The notes under the pieces: generated by a model | Told to the model about the DNA's origin: nothing | Databases searched by the model: none | What the model saw: only the letters and a program-made list of their open reading frames with translations | Part shown: positions 26,459-35,706 of the stretch, piece after piece | Position numbering within the stretch: the first letter of the stretch is position 1 | Layout of the letters: every line of letters starts with the position of its first letter | Position numbers and translations under genes: made by a program | From: Sneathiella sp. | Lineage (GTDB): Bacteria; Pseudomonadota; Alphaproteobacteria; Sneathiellales; Sneathiellaceae | Assembly: GCA_017643685.1 (NCBI GenBank) | Contig: JAEPMY010000011.1 | Coordinates: 1-48,919, forward strand | Length of the DNA stretch: 48,919 nt | Reading direction: 5' to 3'

Positions 26459-26487
26459 TTGACAGAATGGCAGGTTTGTGGCTATTT
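26459..26487 (+). promoter_or_regulatory. Candidate ffh promoter
   Basis: A perfect TTGACA (26459-26464) is followed after 17 bases by CTATTT (26482-26487). A short GC-rich hairpin tgcccc-aa-ggggca (26523-26536) lies in the resulting 5' UTR of about 145 bases. The 246-base gap between dapF and ffh holds nothing else I can support. Confidence 0.45.
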
Positions 26488-26637
26488 CACCCCACTCTTT
26501 CAACAGAGCGACATATTTTGCATGCCCCAAGGGGCACCGTCAGTCCGCGAGTTTCGCGCACTGGCGTTTTTTGCGTTGAGTCGTATTTGGCCGATTGGGT
26601 GATGTGAAACTAGCAGTTTTGAACGGGTTTTGACCAT

Positions 26638-27999
26638 ATGTTCGAAAATTTGACCGGCAGACTGGGCGATGTACTTGGTAAACTAACCAAGCGAGGCGCT
26701 CTTACAGAATCGGATGTCAATGAAGTGATGCGCGAAGTGCGTGTTGCACTTCTTGAGGCCGATGTTGCTTTGCCTGTTGTCAAAAGCTTCATCAAAAAGG
26801 CCAAGGAAAAAGCCATTGGCACTGAGGTTCTGAAATCCATCAACCCAGGCCAAATGGTTATCAAGGTGGTTCATGACCAGCTTGTTGAAACTCTCGGATC
26901 CGAGCAGCAGGAGCTAAACCTGCTTGCAGTGCCACCTGTCGTCTACATGATGGTCGGTCTGCAGGGATCTGGTAAGACGACATCGACGGCAAAAATCTCT
27001 AAATACCTGACCGAGAAACACGGCAAAAAGGTGATGATGGCGTCCTTGGACGTGCGTCGCCCAGCGGCTCAAGAGCAGCTTAAAATTCTCGGTGAACAAC
27101 TTGATATTAAAACACTGCCGATCATTGAAGGTCAGCAGCCAGTTGATATCACCAAACGCGCCATCGAAGCTGCGAAGCTGCAGGGTTTTGATGTCATTAT
27201 GCTCGATACGGCAGGTCGCCTGCATGTGGATGAAGAGCTGATGATGGAGATGAAGGCTGTTCATGATGTCTCCACTCCGACAGAAACGCTTCTGGTTGTC
27301 GATAGCTTGACCGGTCAGGACGCGGTCAATGTGGCGGAACAGTTTAAGTCCCGTGTGGATGTGACTGGTATCGTTATGACCCGTATCGATGGTGATGGTC
27401 GCGGCGGTGCTGCCCTCTCCATGCGACAGGTCACAGGCTGTCCAATTAAGCTTTTGGGTACTGGTGAGAAACTGGATGAGCTCGAAGCTTTCCATCCTGA
27501 CCGTATCGCAAACCGTATCCTTGGCATGGGGGATGTTGTCTCCCTTGTTGAAAAGGCTGCAGAAGTTATCGAAAAAGACGAGGCTGAAAAGCTCGCCCTG
27601 AAAATGCAGCAGGGTGTTTTCGATCTCGATGACTTGGCAAGCCAGCTTCGTCAGATGCTGAAAATGGGGGGGATGAGCAGCCTTGTTGGTATGCTTCCCG
27701 GTGTCGGCAAAATGAAGAAGCAACTTGATAACGCAAATCTGGACGACAAGCTTATCCGTCGTCAGATCGCGATTATTGAGAGTATGACGCCGAAAGAGCG
27801 CCGTAATCCGAAGATCATTGCCGCGTCCCGTAAAAAGCGTATCGCAACGGGTGCTGGCATGTCCGTACAGGATGTCAACCGCCTGCTAAAACAGCATAAG
27901 CAGATGGCATCTATGATGAAAAAGGTGAAGAAACTTGGCAACAAAGGCGTCATGCGTGGCGGCCTGCAGGGCCTTCTTCCGCCTGGTATGAAATTTTAA
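26638..27999 (+). CDS. ffh: Signal recognition particle protein Ffh
   Basis: SRP54 GTPase that binds signal peptides of nascent membrane proteins together with 4.5S RNA. N domain MFENLTGRLGDVLGKLTKRG; G domain with GLQGSGKTTSTAKI (residues 107-120), DTAGRLHVDEELM and TRIDGDGRGGAAL; methionine-rich M domain with MLPGVGKMKKQL and SMTPKERRNPKIIAASRKKR, which contacts SRP RNA. 453 residues. It begins the ffh-rpsP-rimM-trmD-rplS row, a conserved order in proteobacteria. Confidence 0.97.
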   Translation: MFENLTGRLGDVLGKLTKRGALTESDVNEVMREVRVALLEADVALPVVKSFIKKAKEKAIGTEVLKSINPGQMVIKVVHDQLVETLGSEQQELNLLAVPPVVYMMVGLQGSGKTTSTAKISKYLTEKHGKKVMMASLDVRRPAAQEQLKILGEQLDIKTLPIIEGQQPVDITKRAIEAAKLQGFDVIMLDTAGRLHVDEELMMEMKAVHDVSTPTETLLVVDSLTGQDAVNVAEQFKSRVDVTGIVMTRIDGDGRGGAALSMRQVTGCPIKLLGTGEKLDELEAFHPDRIANRILGMGDVVSLVEKAAEVIEKDEAEKLALKMQQGVFDLDDLASQLRQMLKMGGMSSLVGMLPGVGKMKKQLDNANLDDKLIRRQIAIIESMTPKERRNPKIIAASRKKRIATGAGMSVQDVNRLLKQHKQMASMMKKVKKLGNKGVMRGGLQGLLPPGMKF

Positions 28000-28032
28000 T
28001 TTGAGTTTTGACTGAAGAGAAAGAACGTAACT

Positions 28033-28440
28033 ATGGCAATTAAAATCCGCCTCACTCGTCAGGGTGCAAAAAAACGTCCCTTCTACCGCATTGTAGTTGC
28101 TGACGTTCGCAGCCCACGCGATGGTCGTTACATCGAGCGTGTTGGTACATACAACCCAATGCTCGCAAAAGACGACGCGAACCGTGTGACTTTGGACGAA
28201 GAGCGCATCAAGCATTGGATCGGCAATGGCGCACAGCCAACTGACCGTGTTGCTCGTTTCCTCGCAGAAGCTGGCATGATGGACAAACCTGTTCGTAACA
28301 ACCCAGAAAAAGCGAAGCCAAAAGCGAAAGCTCAGGAGCGTCTGCGTGAAGCTGAAGAAGCTGCTGCCGCTGCTGCAGAAGCTGCCGCTGAAGCCGCTGC
28401 TGAAGCTGAAGCGCCAGCTGAGGAAGCTGCAGAAGCTTAA
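28033..28440 (+). CDS. rpsP: 30S ribosomal protein S16 with Ala/Glu-rich tail
   Basis: Small-subunit assembly protein. The core ([20 protein letters not shown], then [17 protein letters not shown]) ends near residue 80. It is followed by a basic linker and a C-terminal tail of about 35 residues made almost only of Ala and Glu, giving 135 residues against about 80 in E. coli. Such tails are common in alphaproteobacterial S16. The tail DNA is a run of GCT/GCC/GAA-type codons. rimM starts 11 bases downstream. Confidence 0.97.
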   Translation: MAIKIRLTRQGAKKRPFYRIVVADVRSPRDGRYIERVGTYNPMLAKDDANRVTLDEERIKHWIGNGAQPTDRVARFLAEAGMMDKPVRNNPEKAKPKAKAQERLREAEEAAAAAAEAAAEAAAEAEAPAEEAAEA

Positions 28441-28451
28441 GGGTTTCAAGT

Positions 28452-29033
28452 ATGTCACAGTCGGACCGACTGCTAATGGGTGTGGTGACTGGCTCGCGGG
28501 GTATCCGCGGGGAGGTTAAGGTGAAAAGTTTCACCGAATATCCAGAGGATATCGCCTCATATGGCCCTCTTACCGATAAAACCGGCGACAAGGTGTTTCA
28601 CCTGAAGCTGGTTGCGATGGCAAAGGGGCAGCCGGTTTTGAAGTTCAAAGGGGTGAATGACCGAAATACAGCAGATACGCTGAAAGGTCAGGAGCTTTAT
28701 ATAGAGCGGGATAAATTACCTGCCCCTGAGGAAGAAGACGCGTTTTATCATACGGACCTGATTGGTCTGGATGTAAAAACAGCAGACGGTGACAAATTTG
28801 GTGACATCCTTCGCGTTTTTGATTTTGGCGCGGGGGATATGCTGGAAATCCGGCCTGAAGGGAAAGGCGCCAAGGCGGCGATATTTGTTCCCTTTACGAT
28901 TGAAATGGTGCCTACCGTGGATATCAAAGCCGGGTTTGTAGAAATAGATTTGCCGGATGATTTCTTCGCTGTTCCTGCAAAAGAGCAGTCGGAGAGTAAA
29001 TCCGGTGGCGAAAAAGGGAGTGCTGACGCATGA
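28452..29033 (+). CDS. rimM: 16S rRNA processing protein RimM
   Basis: Assembly factor for the 30S head that binds S19. [20 protein letters not shown] is the standard N-terminal RimM domain motif; the C-terminal PRC-barrel domain begins near [13 protein letters not shown] and includes [14 protein letters not shown] charged tail ([16 protein letters not shown]) closes the 193-residue protein. The stop overlaps trmD by four bases. Confidence 0.94.
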   Translation: MSQSDRLLMGVVTGSRGIRGEVKVKSFTEYPEDIASYGPLTDKTGDKVFHLKLVAMAKGQPVLKFKGVNDRNTADTLKGQELYIERDKLPAPEEEDAFYHTDLIGLDVKTADGDKFGDILRVFDFGAGDMLEIRPEGKGAKAAIFVPFTIEMVPTVDIKAGFVEIDLPDDFFAVPAKEQSESKSGGEKGSADA

Positions 29034-29779
29034 CGGGCAGCGCAACCGATGAAAAAGAGATCGGACGGAATGCGGCTTGGTCCGCCCATGTTCTTACTCT
29101 CTTTCCGGAGATGTTTCCGGGACCTGTTGGTCAGTCCCTCGCGGGGCGTGGCTTGAAAGATGGGGTCTGGAATTTACAAGTGACACAAATCCGGGATCAT
29201 GCGGTTGGCAAGCATCAGAATGTGGATGACAGTCCCTTTGGCGGCGGTGCAGGAATGGTGATGCGACCCGATGTGTTGGGAAGTGCCATCGATCAGGCTA
29301 AAGCCGTATCCGGTGAGGATAAGAGGCTGATTTACTTTAGCCCACGGGGGCGAGTTCTGGACCAGAAGATGGTTCGGGAATTGTCTGAAGAGCCAGGCGT
29401 TATTCTGGTCTGTGGGCGCTTTGAAGGGGTGGATCAGCGGGTTCTCGATGCTCGGAACGTGGAAGAGGTTTCTCTAGGAGATTTCATCCTGTCAGGCGGA
29501 GAGGTTGCAGCCCTAGCCCTTTTGGATGCGGTGGTTCGATTGCTTCCCGGTGTGACCGGAAACGTTGAGTCGCTAGAAGATGAGAGTTTTGAGACCGGGC
29601 TTTTGGAATACCCCCATTACACCCGGCCAGCGGTCTGGGAAGACCGCGAAGTCCCGGAAGTTCTGCTTTCTGGACACCATGAGAAGATTAAGGACTGGCG
29701 GAAACGACAGTCCATGGAATTGACGAAACAAAGACGGGCAGACCTTTGGGAAAGCTGGTCGGCGGAAAATTTGAAATAA
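29030..29779 (+). CDS. trmD: tRNA (guanine-N1)-methyltransferase TrmD
   Basis: Methylates G37 of tRNAs to prevent frameshifting; cytoplasmic SPOUT enzyme with a trefoil knot. [19 protein letters not shown] opens the domain (after an N-terminal extension of about 15 residues); the SAM-binding knot reads [18 protein letters not shown] and [15 protein letters not shown], and the C-terminal helix has [17 protein letters not shown]. 249 residues. rplS follows after 11 bases. Confidence 0.96.
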   Translation: MTGSATDEKEIGRNAAWSAHVLTLFPEMFPGPVGQSLAGRGLKDGVWNLQVTQIRDHAVGKHQNVDDSPFGGGAGMVMRPDVLGSAIDQAKAVSGEDKRLIYFSPRGRVLDQKMVRELSEEPGVILVCGRFEGVDQRVLDARNVEEVSLGDFILSGGEVAALALLDAVVRLLPGVTGNVESLEDESFETGLLEYPHYTRPAVWEDREVPEVLLSGHHEKIKDWRKRQSMELTKQRRADLWESWSAENLK

Positions 29780-29790
29780 AGGTGAAAGCT

Positions 29791-30177
29791 ATGGATACTA
29801 TTCAAAAGCTAGAAAAGGAACAGATTGAGAAGCTCGTTGCTGAGCGTCCAGTTCCTGAATTCCGTGCAGGTGACACCCTTCGCGTTCACGTGAAAGTTGT
29901 TGAAGGTACACGCGAGCGTATTCAGGTGTTCGAAGGCGTTTGTATCGCCCGCAACTCCGGTGGTATCAATGCGAACTTCACAGTTCGTAAGATCTCCTAC
30001 GGTGAAGGCGTTGAGCGTGTGTTCCCACTCTACTCCCCACGTATCGACAAAATCGAACTGGTTCGTCAGGGTGTTGTTCGCCGCGCGAAACTTTACTACC
30101 TGCGTGAGCGTCGTGGTAAATCTGCTCGTATCGCCGAGCGTCGTGACGACCGTTACGCAAAGAAATCTGCTGAATAA
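29791..30177 (+). CDS. rplS: 50S ribosomal protein L19
   Basis: Large-subunit protein at the subunit interface. I place the start at ATG 29791, six bases after AAAGGTG; the frame stays open further upstream into trmD, but that would add residues foreign to L19. The 128-residue product holds [20 protein letters not shown], the typical [20 protein letters not shown] and a basic C-terminus. Last gene of the ffh block. Confidence 0.96.
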   Translation: MDTIQKLEKEQIEKLVAERPVPEFRAGDTLRVHVKVVEGTRERIQVFEGVCIARNSGGINANFTVRKISYGEGVERVFPLYSPRIDKIELVRQGVVRRAKLYYLRERRGKSARIAERRDDRYAKKSAE

Positions 30178-30211
30178 ATTTTATTCGGCTCGATTTTGCT
30201 AATCTGATACT

Positions 30212-30239
30212 CACCGGCGCGGGTTTTCTCGCGCCGGTG
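30212..30239 (+). terminator. Strong GC-rich hairpin after rplS
   Basis: caccggcgcg (30212-30221) and cgcgccggtg (30230-30239) form a perfect 10-bp stem with an 8-base loop. No T-run follows; instead TATAAT occurs at 30244-30249, which could serve as a -10 for leuC. The hairpin probably ends or stabilises the rplS transcript. Confidence 0.55.
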
Positions 30240-30282
30240 CACCTATAATAATGTCAATAACCCGGCTTTGAGAGGAATAGTC

Positions 30283-31689
30283 ATGGGCGAGCCAACGACC
30301 CTTTACGATAAAATTTGGGATAGCCATCTTGTGGATGTGCAAGATGACGGAGCCAGCCTTCTATACATTGATCGTCACCTAGTTCATGAAGTGACAAGCC
30401 CACAGGCTTTTGAAGGTCTTCGTGTGGCGGGTCGTAAAGTACGCCGCCCAGATGCAACATTTGCTGTTGCGGACCACAACGTTCCAACCAAAGACCTTGA
30501 TAAAGGCATCACCGATCCGGAAAGTAAACTGCAGGTGGAAACACTTGAAGCTAACGTTAAAGAGTTTGGCGTGAATTACTTCTCCATGACCGATGATCGC
30601 CGCGGTATCGTTCACATTATTGGTCCAGAGCAGGGTTTGACATTGCCAGGCATGACCATTGTTTGCGGCGATAGCCATACTTCAACTCATGGTGCATTTG
30701 GCGCTCTGGCTCATGGTATCGGTACATCTGAGGTTGAGCATGTTCTGGCTACTCAGACATTGATCCAGAAAAAAGCCAAAAACATGCGCGTGCTGGTCAA
30801 TGGTAAATTGCCCGCGGGCACAACAGCGAAAGACCTTGCCCTCGCGATTATCGGTAAAATCGGCACTGGCGGTGGTACTGGCTGTGTAATTGAATATGCC
30901 GGTGAAGCGGTTCGTGATCTTTCCATGGAAGGCCGTATGACCTTGTGTAACCTGACAATTGAAGCAGGTGCGCGCGCTGGTCTGGTTGCGCCGGATGAGA
31001 CTACTTTTGAGTATGTGAAGGGTCGTCCATATGGTCCAAAAGCAGGCGCTTACGAGCAGGCTGTTGCTTACTGGAAGACACTGAAAACTGACGAAGGTGC
31101 GGTTTTCGATGAAGAGGTTGTTCTGGAAGCTTCTGAAATTGTTCCTTATGTCACTTGGGGAACGAGTCCGGAAGATGCCCTGCCGATTACTGGCAATGTT
31201 CCTTTCCCGAAAGATTTCAAAGATGCCGGTAAGCAGGTTGCTGCTGAACGTGCGCTGAAATACATGGGGCTCGACGCTGGCATGAAGCTGACAGACATCG
31301 AAGTCGATCATGTATTTGTCGGTTCATGTACAAATGGCCGTATTGAAGACATGCGTGCAGTTGCTGCTGTCGTTGAAGGCAAGCAGGTTAAAGACAGCGT
31401 TACCGCGATCATCGTGCCGGGCTCCGGCCTTGTGAAAATTCAGGCTGAAGAAGAAGGTCTGGATAAGATCTTTACTGCTGCCGGTTTTGAATGGCGTGAG
31501 CCGGGTTGTTCCATGTGCCTTGCCATGAACGCGGACCGTCTTGATGAGGGTGATCGCTGCGCATCTACTTCAAACCGTAACTTTGAAGGTCGTCAGGGCC
31601 GTGGTGGTCGGACACATCTGGTGAGCCCAGCGATGGCTGCAGCAGCGGCGTTGACAGGTCGCCTGACAGACGTCCGTGAATTGGATTAA
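30283..31689 (+). CDS. leuC: 3-isopropylmalate dehydratase large subunit
   Basis: With LeuD converts 2-isopropylmalate to 3-isopropylmalate in leucine synthesis. The [4Fe-4S] ligands are visible in [13 protein letters not shown] and in [27 protein letters not shown] and [20 protein letters not shown] are the usual N-terminal motifs. Start set at ATG 30283 with AGAGGA upstream; 468 residues. leuD follows after 12 bases. Confidence 0.97.
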   Translation: MGEPTTLYDKIWDSHLVDVQDDGASLLYIDRHLVHEVTSPQAFEGLRVAGRKVRRPDATFAVADHNVPTKDLDKGITDPESKLQVETLEANVKEFGVNYFSMTDDRRGIVHIIGPEQGLTLPGMTIVCGDSHTSTHGAFGALAHGIGTSEVEHVLATQTLIQKKAKNMRVLVNGKLPAGTTAKDLALAIIGKIGTGGGTGCVIEYAGEAVRDLSMEGRMTLCNLTIEAGARAGLVAPDETTFEYVKGRPYGPKAGAYEQAVAYWKTLKTDEGAVFDEEVVLEASEIVPYVTWGTSPEDALPITGNVPFPKDFKDAGKQVAAERALKYMGLDAGMKLTDIEVDHVFVGSCTNGRIEDMRAVAAVVEGKQVKDSVTAIIVPGSGLVKIQAEEEGLDKIFTAAGFEWREPGCSMCLAMNADRLDEGDRCASTSNRNFEGRQGRGGRTHLVSPAMAAAAALTGRLTDVRELD

Positions 31690-31701
31690 GGGAGGGTAAC
31701 A

Positions 31702-32313
31702 ATGGAAAAATTTGTAAAACTTGACGGTGTTGCCGCTCCAATGCCTTTGGTAAATATCGATACAGATATGATCATTCCAAAGCAGTATTTGAAAACCATT
31801 CAGCGTGCGGGCTTGGGCAAAAACCTGTTTGCTGAGATGCGTTACGATAACGACGGGAATGAGCTGGAGGAATTCGTTTTGAACCAGCCGCAGTATCGTT
31901 CCGCTCAGATTTTGGTTGCAGGTGATAACTTTGGTTGTGGTTCCAGCCGTGAGCATGCACCTTGGGCGCTTGCTGATTTTGGTATTCGCTGTGTAATCTC
32001 CACAAGCTTTGCTGACATCTTTTATAACAACTGCTTCAAAAACGGCATCCTTCCGATTCGTGTGTCGCAGGAAGAGTTGGATAAACTGATGGATGATGCA
32101 GGCCGTGGTTCAAACGCAGTTCTGTCTGTTGATCTGGAAGCTCAGGAAATCAAAGGTCCTGATGGAGGCACAATTTCTTTCGAAATTGACCCATTCCGTA
32201 AGCATTGCCTGCTGAACGGTTTGGATGAGGTTGGACTTACAATGCAAAAGGCTGACAAAGTTGATAACTTTGAAGCGATGCAGAAACTGTCTCAGCCTTG
32301 GCTGCAGTCCTGA
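31702..32313 (+). CDS. leuD: 3-isopropylmalate dehydratase small subunit
   Basis: Swivel-domain partner of Leu[20 protein letters not shown] at the N-terminus and [15 protein letters not shown] in the middle are diagnostic. 203 residues, normal for the bacterial LeuD type. It sits between leuC and leuB in one direction, so the three are probably one transcript. A ribosome binding site (GGGAGG) precedes the ATG. Confidence 0.96.
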   Translation: MEKFVKLDGVAAPMPLVNIDTDMIIPKQYLKTIQRAGLGKNLFAEMRYDNDGNELEEFVLNQPQYRSAQILVAGDNFGCGSSREHAPWALADFGIRCVISTSFADIFYNNCFKNGILPIRVSQEELDKLMDDAGRGSNAVLSVDLEAQEIKGPDGGTISFEIDPFRKHCLLNGLDEVGLTMQKADKVDNFEAMQKLSQPWLQS

Positions 32314-32337
32314 TTTAAATTCAAGTCGCAGAATATT

Positions 32338-32358
32338 GGGGTGTCTCCCCGGCACCCC
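32338..32358 (+). promoter_or_regulatory. Hairpin between leuD and leuB
   Basis: ggggtg (32338-32343) pairs with cacccc (32353-32358), 9-base loop; the gggg can instead pair with the cccc inside the loop (32347-32350). No T-run follows. It may affect mRNA stability; the leuB ribosome binding site AAGGAATA lies downstream. Confidence 0.3.
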
Positions 32359-32381
32359 GCAAGAAAAGGAAATAAGGAATA

Positions 32382-33494
32382 ATGGCGTCTAATAAATCCC
32401 TTCTTATCCTGCCTGGTGACGGTATCGGTCCGGAAGCCATGACAGAAGTTCGTCGTATTGTTGACTGGATGGGCGATCGCCGTGCCGTCAAGTTTGACGT
32501 TGATGAGGATCTGGTCGGTGGTTCTTCCATCGACAAACACGGTATCCCAATCACTGACGAAGTTGTGGATAAGGCCCAGAATGTAGACGCCGTTCTTCTT
32601 GGGGCCGTTGGCGGTCCAAAATGGGATAACCTCGACTTTTCAATTAAGCCAGAGCGTGGTTTGCTGCGCCTTCGTAAAGATCTTGAGCTTTTTGCGAACT
32701 TGCGCCCAGCGATTTGCTTTGACGCACTTGTTGAGGCATCCAGCCTGAAGCCTGAACTGGTAGCAGGTCTGGATATCATGATTGTTCGCGAGCTGACCGG
32801 CGGTGTTTACTTTGGCGAGCCGCGGGGCATTGAAGATCTGGGCGGCGGCGTTCGCCGGGGTATCAATACTCAGGTTTATACAACACCAGAAATTCACCGT
32901 GTTGCTCGCGTTGCGTTTGAACTGGCTCAGAAACGTGATGGTCGCGTTACTTCCAGTGAAAAAGCGAATGTGATGGAATCAGGTCTTCTGTGGCGTGAGG
33001 AAGTGACGAAAATCGGTCAGGAAGAATTCCCTGATGTAGAATTGTCACATATGTATGCAGATAACGCAGCTATGCAGCTAGTTCGCGCACCAAAACAGTT
33101 TGATGTGATTGTCACCGACAACCTGTTCGGCGATATTCTCTCTGACTGTGCGGCGATGCTGACCGGTTCTCTGGGCATGCTGCCATCTGCTTCCTTGGGC
33201 GGCGTGGACGAGCATGGTCGCCGCAAAGCGCTTTATGAGCCAGTACATGGCTCGGCACCAGACATTGCGGGTGAAAATAAAGCAAACCCGATTGCGACAA
33301 TTCTGTCTTACGCTATGGCGCTTCGCTATAGCTTCGATATGTCTGACGAAGCTGATCTGGTTGAAAAGGCCGTTCAGAACGTCTTGGCAAGTGGCGTGCG
33401 TACCGGCGATATTATGGCCGAAGGCATGACACAGGTATCAACCACTGAAATGGGTGATGCTATCTTGAAAGAGCTTGATAATCTGAACGCGTAG
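32382..33494 (+). CDS. leuB: 3-isopropylmalate dehydrogenase
   Basis: NAD-dependent oxidative decarboxylation of 3-isopropylmalate in leucine synthesis. [20 protein letters not shown] begins the fold; [27 protein letters not shown] and [20 protein letters not shown] carry substrate and metal contacts; [20 protein letters not shown] is the NAD-binding region. 370 residues. It follows leuD after 68 bases with a small hairpin. Confidence 0.97.
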   Translation: MASNKSLLILPGDGIGPEAMTEVRRIVDWMGDRRAVKFDVDEDLVGGSSIDKHGIPITDEVVDKAQNVDAVLLGAVGGPKWDNLDFSIKPERGLLRLRKDLELFANLRPAICFDALVEASSLKPELVAGLDIMIVRELTGGVYFGEPRGIEDLGGGVRRGINTQVYTTPEIHRVARVAFELAQKRDGRVTSSEKANVMESGLLWREEVTKIGQEEFPDVELSHMYADNAAMQLVRAPKQFDVIVTDNLFGDILSDCAAMLTGSLGMLPSASLGGVDEHGRRKALYEPVHGSAPDIAGENKANPIATILSYAMALRYSFDMSDEADLVEKAVQNVLASGVRTGDIMAEGMTQVSTTEMGDAILKELDNLNA

Positions 33495-33522
33495 TTCATA
33501 TACAGCTCGTAAGCTTAAACTG

Positions 33523-33548
33523 CTTTGGCGGCAATAACGCCGCCAAAG
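33523..33548 (+). terminator. Perfect 10-bp hairpin between leuB and asd
   Basis: ctttggcggc (33523-33532) and gccgccaaag (33539-33548) flank a 6-base loop, starting 28 bases past the leuB stop. There is no T-run, so termination is probably partial or Rho-assisted, or the hairpin protects the upstream leu mRNA. asd starts 22 bases later. Confidence 0.45.
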
Positions 33549-33570
33549 GTAACCTTAAAAGAGATCAAAA

Positions 33571-34593
33571 ATGGGATATAATGTTGCTGTTGTCGGCGCT
33601 ACAGGTAATGTAGGGCGCGAAATGCTGAAAATTCTGGATGAACGTCAATTCCCGGTGGCCGAAGTGACGGCACTGGCGTCTAAACGTTCTGCAGGTAAAC
33701 AGGTTTCTTTCGGCGACAAGACACTCACGGTTAAGTCCCTCGAAGATTTCAATTTCACGGGAACGGACATTGCGCTGTTCTCCGCCGGCGGTTCTGTAGC
33801 TGCTAAATATGCGCCGATTGCTGCGTCTCAAGGCTGTATTGTCATCGATAACTCCTCCCACTACCGGATGGATCCCGATGTGCCTTTGATCGTGCCTGAA
33901 GTGAACGCGGCTGCGGCAGCGGGCTACACAAAGAAAAACATCATTGCAAATCCAAACTGTTCAACTGCTCAGTTGGTCGTGGCGTTGAAGCCTTTGCATG
34001 ATGCGGCGAAAATCAAACGTGTTGTTGTCTCCACTTACCAGTCAACATCTGGTGGTGGCATGGATGCCATGGATGAGCTGTTTAATCAGACTAAAGGCAT
34101 CTATGTAAATGACGCACCGACACCGGAAAAATTTACAAAGCAGATTGCTTTTAACGTTATTCCGCATATCGATGTGTTCATGGATGATAACTACACCAAA
34201 GAAGAATGGAAAATGATCGTTGAGACAAAGAAAATTGTCGATAAATCGATCAAGCTGACCGCTACTTGCGTTCGCGTACCGACATTCATTGGCCACGCTG
34301 AAAGCGTTAATGTGGAGTTCGAGGATGAACTATCCGCTGCAGATGCACGCGAGATTTTGCGGGCGGCGCCGGGTATCCTGATTGTGGATAACCCAGAAGA
34401 AAATGGATATGTCACACCTGTTGAATGTGCCGGCGAAGACGCGACTTACATCTCAAGATTGCGGGATGATAGCACTGTCGATAATGGTATCAACTTCTGG
34501 TGTGTTTCTGACAACCTGCGGAAGGGGGCAGCGCTGAATGCCATCCAGATTGCAGAGTTGGTCGGCCGTGAGTTTCTGAAAAAAGCTGCTTAA
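33571..34593 (+). CDS. asd: Aspartate-semialdehyde dehydrogenase
   Basis: NADPH-dependent reduction of aspartyl phosphate to the semialdehyde, the branch point for lysine, methionine, threonine and diaminopimelate. NVAVVGATGNVGREML binds the nucleotide; the active-site cysteine is Cys130 in ANPNCSTAQL; later motifs include STYQSTSGGG and ATCVRVPTFIGHAESVNVEF. 340 residues. It supplies the precursor used by DapF, encoded elsewhere in this window. A clear terminator follows. Confidence 0.96.
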   Translation: MGYNVAVVGATGNVGREMLKILDERQFPVAEVTALASKRSAGKQVSFGDKTLTVKSLEDFNFTGTDIALFSAGGSVAAKYAPIAASQGCIVIDNSSHYRMDPDVPLIVPEVNAAAAAGYTKKNIIANPNCSTAQLVVALKPLHDAAKIKRVVVSTYQSTSGGGMDAMDELFNQTKGIYVNDAPTPEKFTKQIAFNVIPHIDVFMDDNYTKEEWKMIVETKKIVDKSIKLTATCVRVPTFIGHAESVNVEFEDELSAADAREILRAAPGILIVDNPEENGYVTPVECAGEDATYISRLRDDSTVDNGINFWCVSDNLRKGAALNAIQIAELVGREFLKKAA

Positions 34594-34620
34594 TTCAGCG
34601 TTTTTCAAGTCAAAGAAACA

Positions 34621-34654
34621 AAAAAGCCACCGGAGAGATCCGGTGGCTTTTTTT
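34621..34654 (+). terminator. Rho-independent terminator after asd
   Basis: gccaccgga (34626-34634) pairs perfectly with tccggtggc (34639-34647) around GAGA; the flanking A-run and seven T (34648-34654) extend the stem. It closes the leuCDB-asd region. Confidence 0.93.
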
Positions 34655-34739
34655 ATCGATGACCCCATTACTTTAGGCACTTCGAGCATATTTGGATGAG
34701 GTTGGAAGTTTCTTATTGCGAGGAGCTTTCGTAACATTG

Positions 34740-34767
34740 TTGCGTTGCAGCAAAAATAGCGTATGAT
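34740..34767 (+). promoter_or_regulatory. Candidate promoter of the CoA-ester lyase gene
   Basis: TTGCGT (34740-34745) and TATGAT (34762-34767) are 16 bases apart, downstream of the asd terminator and 55 bases before the ATG at 34822. Confidence 0.4.
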
Positions 34768-34821
34768 GCTCCGCAAAAAAATGAAAAGTGGGCAAGTGCC
34801 CCACAACAGCGGAGAAGTAAC

Positions 34822-35697
34822 ATGGCCTCATCCATTCGCCCTCGTCGTTCAGTACTTTACATGCCTGGCTCCAATGCGCGGGCGCAGGAAAAAGCTAAAT
34901 CCCTGGCGGCTGATGGACTTATTCTGGATTTGGAAGATGCGGTTGCACCAGATGCGAAAGCAGAAGCCCGCAAAATCGTATGCGGCAATGCAGCGTCCGG
35001 TGAATATGGAAAGCGCGAGATTATTATTCGGGTTAATGGGTTTGATACTCCTTGGGGGCGTGATGATGTCATCGCTGCGTCAAAGGCAGGGCCAGATGCA
35101 ATCCTTCTTCCAAAGGTGGAAAGCGCCGCACAGGTGCATGAGCTTGAAGAGTTGATGAATAGTTCAGGCGCACCTGAAGCAACAAAGATTTGGTGCATGA
35201 TGGAAACGCCGCTGGGTATTCTGAAGGCGGAAGAAATCGCTAGCTCCAGCCCTCGCGTTGAATGCTTCGTGATGGGCACATCAGACCTGGTGAAGGAATT
35301 ACAAGCGCAGCATACACCAATGCGTCTTCCTGTTATTACCTCTCTTGGGCTTTGCTTGTTGGCAGGCAGAGCCTATGGCTTAACTGTTCTTGATGGGGTT
35401 TATCTGCACCTTGCAGATGAAGAGGGTTTTCGTGGTTCCTGTATTCAAGGTCTGGAACTTGGATTTGATGGAAAAACTCTCATTCATCCCAAGCAGCTTG
35501 CAGATACTAATGAAGTATTTGCCCCGTCTGATGACGAGGTTGAATTCTCTCGCCGGGTGATTGAGGCATTTGAGGCTGCGGAAAAAGAGGGTAAAGGTGT
35601 CGTCGTCGTGGACGGTAAACTAATTGAAAATCTCCACGTAGAAATTGCTAAGGCCAAAGTCGCTTTGGCGGATGCCATCGCCGAAATGGTGGAATGA
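34822..35697 (+). CDS. HpcH/HpaI-type CoA-ester lyase (malyl-CoA lyase-like)
   Basis: Mg-dependent aldolase of the CitE family that cleaves or forms malyl-CoA-type esters. RRSVLYMPGSNARAQEKA is the CoA-side N-terminus; DGLILDLEDAVAPDAK provides the acidic metal ligand; IIRVNGFDTPWG, LPKVESAAQV and MMETPLGILKAEEI follow as in L-malyl-CoA/beta-methylmalyl-CoA lyases. GSCIQGLELGFDGKTLIHPK ends the barrel. 291 residues. The adjacent MaoC gene (9 bases on) suggests a joint role in malyl/mesaconyl-CoA chemistry; malyl-CoA thioesterase or citramalyl-CoA lyase are alternatives. Confidence 0.85.
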   Translation: MASSIRPRRSVLYMPGSNARAQEKAKSLAADGLILDLEDAVAPDAKAEARKIVCGNAASGEYGKREIIIRVNGFDTPWGRDDVIAASKAGPDAILLPKVESAAQVHELEELMNSSGAPEATKIWCMMETPLGILKAEEIASSSPRVECFVMGTSDLVKELQAQHTPMRLPVITSLGLCLLAGRAYGLTVLDGVYLHLADEEGFRGSCIQGLELGFDGKTLIHPKQLADTNEVFAPSDDEVEFSRRVIEAFEAAEKEGKGVVVVDGKLIENLHVEIAKAKVALADAIAEMVE

Positions 35698-35706
35698 GGA
35701 TTGAGT

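Noticed and set aside
26914-27723. 269-codon frame antisense to ffh
   Set aside because: Fully covered by the ffh G domain; no family resemblance.
29746-29790. Longer L19 starting inside trmD
   Set aside because: The added residues are foreign to L19, while ATG 29791 has AAAGGTG at good spacing.
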